Source: Euryarchaeota archaeon UBA258 (GTDB taxonomy: Archaea; Thermoplasmatota; Poseidoniia; Poseidoniales; Poseidoniaceae). From it: 37,969 nucleotides of DNA. Below, piece by piece: positions 1-6,261 of the stretch (the first letter of the stretch is position 1; each line of letters opens with the position of its first letter). The notes beneath the pieces are model-generated. The model did no database searches and was not told where the DNA came from. It was given only the letters and a program-made list of their open reading frames with translations. The translations under genes and the position numbers were made by a program. Where the stretch lies: NCBI GenBank assembly GCA_002502605.1, contig DAPR01000049.1, positions 1-37,969 on the forward strand, read 5' to 3'.

Positions 1-93
1 TGAAATTCGCATGGCGTATGCTGGACATAAACCTCGTACAAGAAGTGGGTCGATAGAGGTTTAACCGTTCATGATAGGTTTGGATTTGACGCT
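1..93. other. Window-edge stretch, possible 3' end of a neighbouring gene
   Basis: Two plus-strand frames stay open from the window edge, ending with TAA at 62-64 and TAG further left, but both are too short to tell which, if either, is coding. The stretch lies downstream of the HTH regulator stop codon and contains one imperfect copy of the palindromic motif listed separately at 65-78. Confidence 0.3.
65..78. promoter_or_regulatory. Imperfect copy of the CCTATCATGATAGG palindrome
   Basis: CCGTTCATGATAGG matches 12 of the 14 bases of the perfect palindrome at 744-757. It lies 16 bases beyond the stop of the HTH gene. Its target, if any, would be a gene outside the window, so it is the weakest of the three sites. 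Confidence 0.35.
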
Positions 94-741
94 TTACAAA
101 TCGGAGGAATACCTGTGGATGATGGCTGATTCTGCGGCTTGTAGATGTTCGCTTACCGTCGCTTGTTTTAGATTCAGTTCATCTGCAATTTCACGTTGGG
201 TGCACTGCCGAGGACGGTCATAATAGCCCATATTGATGGCTTTGTTCAATACCAGCGTTTGGCGCTCAGGTAAGAAATCGGCAAACTCCGGATTAAATTC
301 CGATTCTGAACCCAACTTCATGGTGTACCCATCGATCAACACCCCCTCGAGATCCGTTCGCATTTGGCGTAAAGCCCCAGTTGTCCCCCGTATGGTCAGT
401 CTCAAACCATTAGGGTGTGTGTAACTCGGTGCCACCCACCACAGTTCAGGTTTTGATGCAAAATACATCCCAATCGGTCCAGTGAGCATCACTTCGCAAA
501 CTGCATTCGTAGGGCTTTGATGGATGATGTTCAAAATCTCCATGGCTGCTTGCTCGGACTCCAACCTCTTTGGATGGTCATAATCAATGGAGACATAGCA
601 TCTTGTGCCCTTTTCACTCCGCTCGATGCTTGAAAGGAATTCCACTTTTTTAAAATCCGTCAAAAGCGTTCGACCTGGTAGGCTTTGCCCTTGATCTGAG
701 CCCAAGTTGATTTGGACATAACGGGTGTGCTCCGAAGCCAT
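94..741 (-). CDS. HTH_10 (Bat-type) transcriptional regulator
   Basis: This 215-residue protein has a C-terminal helix-turn-helix at about residues 165-210 containing the stretch CTQREIADELNLKQATVSEHL, preceded by LVLNKAINMGYYDRPR. That is the layout of the HTH_10 domain of archaeal Bat-like regulators, whose recognition helix carries a T-x-x-E-H-L pattern. The N-terminal 150 residues form an alpha/beta sensor-like region that I cannot assign to a ligand. The gene follows mscS on the same strand with a 46-base gap. A perfect 14-bp palindrome sits 3 bases upstream of the ATG and a TATA-like AAATAA about 25 bases upstream, so the gene probably has its own promoter and is likely autoregulated. 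The family call is firm; the signal sensed is unknown. Confidence 0.82.
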   Translation of the reverse strand: MASEHTRYVQINLGSDQGQSLPGRTLLTDFKKVEFLSSIERSEKGTRCYVSIDYDHPKRLESEQAAMEILNIIHQSPTNAVCEVMLTGPIGMYFASKPELWWVAPSYTHPNGLRLTIRGTTGALRQMRTDLEGVLIDGYTMKLGSESEFNPEFADFLPERQTLVLNKAINMGYYDRPRQCTQREIADELNLKQATVSEHLQAAESAIIHRYSSDL

Positions 742-743
742 GA

Positions 744-757
744 CCTATCATGATAGG
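744..757. promoter_or_regulatory. Perfect 14-bp palindrome, candidate autoregulatory operator
   Basis: CCTATCATGATAGG reads identically on both strands. It lies between the stop of mscS (788) and the ATG of the HTH regulator (741), downstream of the TATA-like AAATAA at 763-768. It would therefore cover the transcription start, a typical position for repression. Related 12/14 copies occur at 2127-2140 and 65-78. Confidence 0.6.
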
Positions 758-762
758 GTGTG

Positions 763-768
763 TTATTT
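763..768 (-). promoter_or_regulatory. TATA-like element of the HTH regulator
   Basis: On the minus strand this reads AAATAA, centred about 25 bases upstream of the ATG at 741. That spacing is expected for a leaderless or nearly leaderless archaeal transcript. Confidence 0.4.
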
Positions 769-787
769 GAACTCAACGGCGACGGAA

Positions 788-2095
788 TCAATTGTCACCG
801 GCTTCAAACATGCTGAGCACTCGGTTCAACTCCCTAAGGGAATCTTCCAATGCAGCCCGCTCTTTGCGGTCCAAATCCGGGTCTTTCAATCGCTCATTGA
901 CCGCTTCGATTTCTTCCTTTGCGGCGGCTCGCTCTCTCAACAAGGCCTTGTCTTCCTTGATCATCTTGAGGCGTGCGGCTCGAACGTTTGTCGCCTTGCG
1001 TTGTTTGTTGTACGTGGTTTTCGTGTCTGCAGCAATTTCAATAGCGGTCGGGAATGGAATACCAATGCCTTCCTTGGCGAATTGTTCGTCGATGTTCTTG
1101 AGCAACCAATCTTTAGCCACGAATTCATCAGAGTAATCCTCGACCCAGCCGTACATTCGGAACACCTTGGCGAAGTCACCAAGTTCATTGAGCAAGACCC
1201 GTGGTTCTGGCTTTTCTATGATGTAAGGGCATTCTCTCATCAGCTTGAGGATGGTGAACTTGACGTGTGCGATGTCTTCATCGTACTCCACACCGATGTC
1301 CATGACCAATGAAATTCGTCGACCAACGCCGTCACCGCCACCACGAGCGTGGTTGATCACGGTGGAGTTGACGAGGTGGTTGTTTGGAATGACCACCAAG
1401 TTTTCTTCATGGGTCAACACTTTCGTCGAAAGAATACCAACCGAGACTACGGATCCAATTTCATCGTCCACTTCTATTCGGTCGCCAACCTCAAACGGTT
1501 GGTCAAGGGCTAACATGAACGAGTTGATGATGTTGCCAAGCGTTTGCTGCATGGCAAGACCGATGATCAGCGAGAACACTGCCAATGAGGCCAACACACC
1601 GACGAGTTCGATGCCAAGTTCGGAAAAGGCAAGGTAAAGACCGCCGAACCAGACCGCTGCACGAAGCAAGAAGACAACCAATGAATTGGAGCCGGATACG
1701 GTCACTGTTCCAGGGTTGCTGAATTTGTCCATGATCACTGGAATCATGACTTTGAGAGCGACGCTCAAAAGCGATGAGGCAAACAGAATGTAAAACGCCT
1801 GGAAGATCGGTTCGAGTGAAGTGTTGAGTTCGTCTTCTTTGCCCAACACCCAATTCATTGTCAGTTGCGTTCCACCAAATACAATAAATCCATACATCCT
1901 TGAAGTGACCGGGCGATAGAGTTGGTCGTCCCAATCAAATGAGGTGGCCTTGACAAAATCAAGGACCACCTTTCTCATCAAAAGGCGAACGATGGCCACA
2001 GTGAGGAGGGTTGAGACTGCGCCTACACCCCATTGCATCCATGTGTCCAATCCGTTGAGGGTGTCCACTGCGTCGTCAATAGCACTCATGACCAT
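788..2095 (-). CDS. mscS: MscS-family mechanosensitive ion channel
   Basis: This 435-residue membrane protein should gate a pore under membrane tension and release solutes during hypo-osmotic shock. Hydrophobic segments lie near residues 20-40, 65-85, 95-120 and 145-165. The pore-lining helix and beta domain follow, with LASLAVFSLIIGLAMQQTLG then NIINSFMLALDQPFEVGDRIEV and VVIPNNHLVNSTVINH, the signature of the MscS family. The C-terminal 90 residues are highly charged (KEDKALLRERAAAKEEIEAV) and should form a coiled coil. ATG codons at residues 1 and 3 are both possible starts. It is the first gene before the HTH regulator, with which it may be co-transcribed, and it has a TATA-like element plus a palindrome copy directly upstream. 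Confidence 0.93.
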   Translation of the reverse strand: MVMSAIDDAVDTLNGLDTWMQWGVGAVSTLLTVAIVRLLMRKVVLDFVKATSFDWDDQLYRPVTSRMYGFIVFGGTQLTMNWVLGKEDELNTSLEPIFQAFYILFASSLLSVALKVMIPVIMDKFSNPGTVTVSGSNSLVVFLLRAAVWFGGLYLAFSELGIELVGVLASLAVFSLIIGLAMQQTLGNIINSFMLALDQPFEVGDRIEVDDEIGSVVSVGILSTKVLTHEENLVVIPNNHLVNSTVINHARGGGDGVGRRISLVMDIGVEYDEDIAHVKFTILKLMRECPYIIEKPEPRVLLNELGDFAKVFRMYGWVEDYSDEFVAKDWLLKNIDEQFAKEGIGIPFPTAIEIAADTKTTYNKQRKATNVRAARLKMIKEDKALLRERAAAKEEIEAVNERLKDPDLDRKERAALEDSLRELNRVLSMFEAGDN

Positions 2096-2116
2096 GGCCC
2101 TTTCGACTTAGGAGAT

Positions 2117-2124
2117 GGATATAG
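2117..2124 (-). promoter_or_regulatory. TATA box of mscS
   Basis: CTATATCC on the minus strand is centred about 26 bases upstream of the mscS ATG at 2095. The palindrome copy at 2127-2140 abuts it on the upstream (BRE) side. Confidence 0.5.
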
Positions 2125-2126
2125 AC

Positions 2127-2140
2127 CCTTTTATGATAGG
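2127..2140. promoter_or_regulatory. Palindrome copy upstream of the mscS TATA box
   Basis: CCTTTTATGATAGG (plus strand) matches 12 of 14 bases of CCTATCATGATAGG. It lies immediately upstream of the mscS TATA-like element, over the BRE position, where a bound regulator could activate or block TFB. It links mscS to the neighbouring HTH regulator. Confidence 0.5.
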
Positions 2141-2197
2141 GCCACTTAATGATGATGGCCCAAAAAGGTGATTGAACGGTCGGATCAAAACAGTAAA

Positions 2198-3190
2198 TTA
2201 CCAACCACGTTGGTCCATTCGGACCTCAAGTGTCTCAAGTTCATCGCCCTTCATCGGGTCGCCCAATGTCATGGCCATTGCTTCAGTGACCTTCGAAGCA
2301 TCGTCATAATGTGCCGTAGCCAACACGATTGCATCGGCCATGGTCTTTGGATCGCTCGACTTGAAAATTCCTGAACCAACAAAGATGCCATCCATGCCCA
2401 AGCGCATCATGTGTGAGGCGTCGGCTGGGGTGGCAATGCCGCCAGCGGAGAAGGTCACAACTGGAAGGCGGCCCATGTCTCGAACGTCGTTGAGGATGGA
2501 TTGAATTTCGTGTTCCATCACGTCATCGATGGCACCGAAAGGTGTCATTGGGTGGCTGCCTGGTAATTCAGAAGTGTTGGCTAAGACCTTGAACCGGTCC
2601 ATGATCATCTTTGCAGCGGATTCGATACCATTGTCATCGAGGCCTTGCACTTGCTTGATTTCTTGGTCAATCAGGCGAGCGTGAGTGACGGCTGCGACCA
2701 GATTTCCTGTTCCTGCTTCACCTTTTGTGCGAATCATTGCGGCGCCTTCGTAGATGCGACGAACAGCTTCGCCGAGCCCGGTTGCTCCACAAACGAATGG
2801 AATTTCGTAGTCTTTTTTGTTGATGTGGAAGAATGGATCTGCGGGTGTGAGCACCTCTGATTCGTCGACCATATCAACGCCCATCGATTCGAGGATTCTC
2901 GCTTCGCCTTCGTGACCGATTCGTGCTTTAGCCATCACAGGAATCGAAGTGCAATCAAGGATGCCTTGAATCATGTCTGGATGACTCATGCGAGCAACGC
3001 CGCCATCACGACGAATGTCGGCAGGCACGCGCTCGAGCGCCATGACCGCAACCGCTCCGGAGTCTTCTGCAACAGCTGCTTGCTCTGGGTCAACAACGTC
3101 CATGATGACGCCACCTTGTTGCATTCTGGCAAACCCGCGCTTGAGGAGGTCACTGCCGTTTCGTAGTTGTGTGAAGTCGGTTCTCACCAT
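2198..3190 (-). CDS. pdxS: Pyridoxal 5'-phosphate synthase lyase subunit PdxS
   Basis: PdxS (SNZ family) builds PLP from ribose 5-phosphate, glyceraldehyde 3-phosphate and ammonia delivered by the glutaminase PdxT. The 330-residue product has the full (beta/alpha)8 barrel: [39 protein letters not shown] with the substrate-binding lysine, [10 protein letters not shown] with the second conserved lysine, and the phosphate-binding [14 protein letters not shown] and [14 protein letters not shown]. No PdxT partner is present in the window. The gene lies between the ferredoxin and mscS on the same strand, with about 100 bases before mscS, so mscS probably has its own promoter. The family is very highly conserved and the assignment is secure. 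Confidence 0.97.
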   Translation of the reverse strand: MVRTDFTQLRNGSDLLKRGFARMQQGGVIMDVVDPEQAAVAEDSGAVAVMALERVPADIRRDGGVARMSHPDMIQGILDCTSIPVMAKARIGHEGEARILESMGVDMVDESEVLTPADPFFHINKKDYEIPFVCGATGLGEAVRRIYEGAAMIRTKGEAGTGNLVAAVTHARLIDQEIKQVQGLDDNGIESAAKMIMDRFKVLANTSELPGSHPMTPFGAIDDVMEHEIQSILNDVRDMGRLPVVTFSAGGIATPADASHMMRLGMDGIFVGSGIFKSSDPKTMADAIVLATAHYDDASKVTEAMAMTLGDPMKGDELETLEVRMDQRGW

Positions 3191-3255
3191 GTGAATCAGC
3201 CCGTCCTGTCATACGCCCTTCATGAACATTGGTTAACGCCCATGAGAGTGAAATG

Positions 3256-3270
3256 GAACCAAAGTGGTTC
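3256..3270. repeat. Small inverted repeat at the ferredoxin 3' end
   Basis: GAACC-AAAGT-GGTTC is a perfect 5-bp inverted repeat overlapping the ferredoxin stop codon. It could form a small 3' hairpin in the transcript, but no T-tract follows on the minus strand, so a terminator role is not established. Confidence 0.3.
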
Positions 3271-3544
3271 AGTCTGCGAGCACTGGTGAATCGCCTTCTG
3301 CGATTTCGGCGTCGACGGATTCAACGGCGTTTCGCTCAATCCAATGTTCTTCTTCTTCTGGAACATCCGTGTCTGCAAAGATTGCGTCTACAGGGCATTC
3401 TGGGATGCAAGCACCACAGTCAATGCACTCATCAGGATCGATGACGAGGTAGGTATCTGCTTCTCGAAACGCCTCAACAGGGCAAACGACAACGCATTCT
3501 TGGTATTTGTGATCGACGCAGGTTGATGTAACGACATGGGTCAT
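3269..3544 (-). CDS. fdxA: Seven-iron ferredoxin ([3Fe-4S][4Fe-4S], FdxA type)
   Basis: This small cytoplasmic electron carrier has 91 residues. With the ATG at 3544 the cysteines fall at residues 9, 17, 21, 40, 43, 46 and 50. This is exactly the spacing of the seven cluster ligands of Azotobacter ferredoxin I: one [3Fe-4S] cluster from 9, 17 and 50, and one [4Fe-4S] from 21, 40, 43 and 46. The motif DECIDCGACIPECPVDAIF and the following DVPEEEEHWIERNAE-like tail fit FdxA proteins. A GTG eight codons upstream is open, but GGAG sits about 12 bases before the ATG and the family begins at MT-x-VVT, so I prefer the ATG. An inverted repeat resembling an iron box lies upstream. Confidence 0.92.
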   Translation of the reverse strand: MTHVVTSTCVDHKYQECVVVCPVEAFREADTYLVIDPDECIDCGACIPECPVDAIFADTDVPEEEEHWIERNAVESVDAEIAEGDSPVLAD

Positions 3545-3607
3545 AGTATGGTCTCCATGTACGGCCACGCGTAGGGGCTACATGAAGCCTTTTACGGGGT
3601 GGGGAAG

Positions 3608-3623
3608 TTTAGGTTATCCTAAA
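3608..3623. promoter_or_regulatory. Inverted repeat TTTAGG-N4-CCTAAA, candidate iron-regulator site
   Basis: The perfect repeat TTTAGGTTATCCTAAA lies 64-79 bases upstream of the ferredoxin ATG and 11 bases after the arylsulfotransferase stop. From the second base it begins TTAGGTTA-x-CCTAA, which resembles the DtxR/IdeR consensus TTAGGTTAGSCTAACCTAA. It could equally be a hairpin at the 3' end of the upstream gene. Confidence 0.4.
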
Positions 3624-3633
3624 TTTCAGCAGG

Positions 3634-5715
3634 TTATTCTCGCTTGTTTCGGATTTGCTGAGTGATGACGACAACCCCAATGATCAGGACAGAAAGGGCA
3701 CCTAACACGACCGTTTGTTCGGATTTCAACTGGGCGTTGTTCGGTTCGCTCGCTCGCTCTGACTGCGTTCCATCTTGAGGTTCGTTGTTCTGAGTCAAAT
3801 TCCCCTCGTCATCCACGGAATCAAGAGGGTCCTCACCATCATCGATGAAGTCATCGCAGCCATCAGGAGTTTCATCTTCGTCAGCGTCAATGGCATCGTC
3901 GTAGCCCTCGCATTGGTCCTCATCGTTGGCAACGCCATCCCCATCGTTGTCAATCAGCTCATCACAGCCATCAGGCGTGCCATCTTGGTCGAGGTCAAGG
4001 GCGTCGTCATGACCGAGACAAGCATCGATTGAATCCTCAACGCCGTCCTCATCCGCATCAACAAACGGATCGCATCCATCGATGATTCCGTCATTGTCTT
4101 CATCGACGCCGTCATCAAATCCGGCGCATTGGTCATTTGGATCGAGCACACCGTCCTGGTCGCTGTCGTCGATGCAACCGTCGCCGTCCCTGTCCCAAGG
4201 AAGTGCATTCGTTTCCGGGCAAAGGTCAGTCCAAGCCTCGATGTAGGTGCTTGGGGTCAAGTCACGCCCTGCAAAAGCCGGATGGTCTGTTGCGTGTTTA
4301 CGGGCACGGAACACGGGGTTCGCTTTCGAGTTGGCTTGGTTGCCATCAGGAAGCAGATCACCTTGTGCGATGGTTCCCTGATTTGAAACAGGGTTGATGT
4401 AGGTCCAAACGATTTCACCCTCGAGGGTCACTTCATACAGTGTACCGTGGGTTCCGTGCGCGATCAGAGTGTTCCCGTTGGGTAAGCGCTCAGCACCTGA
4501 GACGAATCCAGAATACATGTCAGCGCCCTGGTTCCACGACCATGAAGTTGAATTTGGAAGGAATCTGTTGTCCGCATCGAGTTGATACTCTCCGTCAAGA
4601 AAGACTGGTGTAATGACGTCCACAGAGGAGTAGGTGCCAGCTCGATTGACACCGTTATTGTACACGATGAGGCTGCCCTCACCGGGGCGACCTTCCTCGA
4701 TCCACTGCACATCGTGCTGTCCAAACAGGCGTTTGTCTTGGCTGAATCCAGCGTCATAGGCTTCAGGATTGCCCCACCGGTAAAGGAAGTCTCCGCCCTT
4801 GCCATAGGTGCCTCCAGTGTGGCCTGCTGCCTCCTCGGATGTTGTGCTGTGGTCGATAATATAGATTTCATTCATGTTCTTGCATGAGATGGCAATTTGG
4901 TCCAATTGAGGGTTGTAGTCAATGCCATTGCAGTGCATCCAATCGGCCTTGCCTGCCTGGGCTCCAGCAGCGTCGACAAAGTTGATGTCGAGCAATTCTG
5001 GGTGTTCGGCGACGATGCCATAGTTGTCTTTGGACGGATCGTAGTCTTGCACCAAGTGGTCCCATGCATGCCAACTCCATACCACATCACCTCCGGTGGT
5101 TCCGTTGGGTTGAATCTCGACAATTTTGTCTGGCCAAACGCCATTGCTTCCACCCGGCGCATCTGAAGCAATGGCTGGATTTCGACCTGCTTGTTGACCT
5201 TCTTCTTCGGTTTTTGACTCCCACGCTATCATCAGTATGTTGCCGTTCGGCATCGGTTCGATGTCGTGGTGTGAAATGTACTCGGTGGAGGAATGTTCGT
5301 AGGACCACAGTAAATCGCCTTCCCACGAAATCCGTTCGACTTTGCCAGCTGTTCCACCACCGCTGAAGTTCCCAATTGCAGTCTGGGCAATGTTGGCGGT
5401 TCGAAGCAACGATCCATCCTCGAGCAGGTAAGCCGACATGCCGGGGCGATGACCGCCGGGTGAGGTCCAGTTGTGCACTTGGCGTCCTTCATTGTCAATC
5501 AGATAAGAGGTGGAACTTGGCATGGGTGAAAACAGAGTGTAGCCTTCACTGACGTCGTTTGTGCATTGAATCAGTCCAACGGTCCAATTGGCCTGTCTGT
5601 CGGCATTGCACACAGGTGCTTCATCACCGTTTGAGCCGTCGACTTCACCCTGCACTTGACTCAAGGATGCAAGCATCATAACGGCCAACAGAACGGCTTT
5701 GAACGCGTTGGCCAT
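3634..5715 (-). CDS. Membrane-anchored arylsulfotransferase-like protein with thrombospondin type 3 repeats
   Basis: This 693-residue surface protein starts with a signal peptide (VLLAVMMLASLSQVQG). Residues about 50-500 form an arylsulfotransferase (ASST)-like beta-propeller: GYTLFSPMPSSTSYLIDNEG, VHNWTSPGGHRPGMSAYLLE, HHDIEPMPNGNILMIAWE, DWMHCNGIDYNPQLDQIAIS and AERLPNGNTLIAHG. Bacterial ASSTs move sulfate between phenolic compounds using a histidine; conservation of that residue here is not proven. Residues about 515-625 carry repeated D-x-D-x-DG-x-x-D calcium-binding TSP3 motifs (DRDGDGCIDDSDQDGVLD, DNDGIIDGCDPF). One transmembrane helix (VVLGALSVLIIGVVVI) and a basic tail close the protein, leaving the propeller outside. 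It follows the RNA-binding gene by 46 bases. The enzyme substrate is unknown. Confidence 0.8.
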   Translation of the reverse strand: MANAFKAVLLAVMMLASLSQVQGEVDGSNGDEAPVCNADRQANWTVGLIQCTNDVSEGYTLFSPMPSSTSYLIDNEGRQVHNWTSPGGHRPGMSAYLLEDGSLLRTANIAQTAIGNFSGGGTAGKVERISWEGDLLWSYEHSSTEYISHHDIEPMPNGNILMIAWESKTEEEGQQAGRNPAIASDAPGGSNGVWPDKIVEIQPNGTTGGDVVWSWHAWDHLVQDYDPSKDNYGIVAEHPELLDINFVDAAGAQAGKADWMHCNGIDYNPQLDQIAISCKNMNEIYIIDHSTTSEEAAGHTGGTYGKGGDFLYRWGNPEAYDAGFSQDKRLFGQHDVQWIEEGRPGEGSLIVYNNGVNRAGTYSSVDVITPVFLDGEYQLDADNRFLPNSTSWSWNQGADMYSGFVSGAERLPNGNTLIAHGTHGTLYEVTLEGEIVWTYINPVSNQGTIAQGDLLPDGNQANSKANPVFRARKHATDHPAFAGRDLTPSTYIEAWTDLCPETNALPWDRDGDGCIDDSDQDGVLDPNDQCAGFDDGVDEDNDGIIDGCDPFVDADEDGVEDSIDACLGHDDALDLDQDGTPDGCDELIDNDGDGVANDEDQCEGYDDAIDADEDETPDGCDDFIDDGEDPLDSVDDEGNLTQNNEPQDGTQSERASEPNNAQLKSEQTVVLGALSVLIIGVVVITQQIRNKRE

Positions 5716-5761
5716 GCGGGAGTGTCACAGTCAGTGTCATATCAATGCCACGATGAAGGCA

Positions 5762-6208
5762 TCATTGCCCTTGCTCACTGGCCATGGCGATTGCTGCTTC
5801 AATGGTTGAACGCGCTTCACTCAATCCCTCTTGACCGGGGAACACCTGGACCTTGGTGTGTCCTTTCACGCTTTCTTCACCGGCCTGAGCCAACACAACC
5901 TCGCCGTTCATGAGGGCGTTGAACTGCACTCGGAAATGCAAGGTGTTGGATTCATCAAGCCTCTGCTCAGCCTCCTCAAGCAGCGTTTGCAACGCATCTG
6001 TGCCCAAGCGAGCAAGGCATCGAAGAGCAGGACGTTTGCGCGAGGTCTTGGCCTCAATCATGTGAATCTCGGAGCCATGGTACGATGTTGTGCGCTCGAT
6101 TTCAACCGCTTCATGGTCTCCAATGAGCCATGCGAGGGCGTCTGCAACGACCGTTTCATCAGCCAAGCCACTTGCCGTAGCCCGCCAAGTGAAGTGGTGT
6201 AGGCCCAT
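5762..6208 (-). CDS. Exosome-associated RNA-binding protein (COG1325 / PF01877-like)
   Basis: This 148-residue protein resembles the archaeal RNA-binding family COG1325, a dsRBD-like fold that co-occurs with exosome genes. Supporting stretches are HHFTWRATASG at the first strand, IERTTSYHGSEIHMIEAKTS, ALQTLLEEAEQRLDESNTLHFRV, and QFNALMNGEVVLAQ leading into VKGHTKVQVFP. I start it at the ATG at 6208, where the conserved region begins. A longer form from 6265 would overlap the preceding MFS stop as ATGA, a common coupling arrangement, and cannot be excluded. It lies between an MFS carrier and a surface protein, and no other exosome genes are in the window. The family assignment is from memory of the pattern and is moderately sure. 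Confidence 0.7.
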   Translation of the reverse strand: MGLHHFTWRATASGLADETVVADALAWLIGDHEAVEIERTTSYHGSEIHMIEAKTSRKRPALRCLARLGTDALQTLLEEAEQRLDESNTLHFRVQFNALMNGEVVLAQAGEESVKGHTKVQVFPGQEGLSEARSTIEAAIAMASEQGQ

Positions 6209-6261
6209 GGTTAAGGGTCGGTTGAGGGGTATTTGATGATTGATGCGTGCACCATGCGATT

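Noticed and set aside
725..1312. Long plus-strand open frame opposite mscS
   Set aside because: It is antisense to the clearly conserved MscS protein, has no recognisable domain and an unlikely composition.
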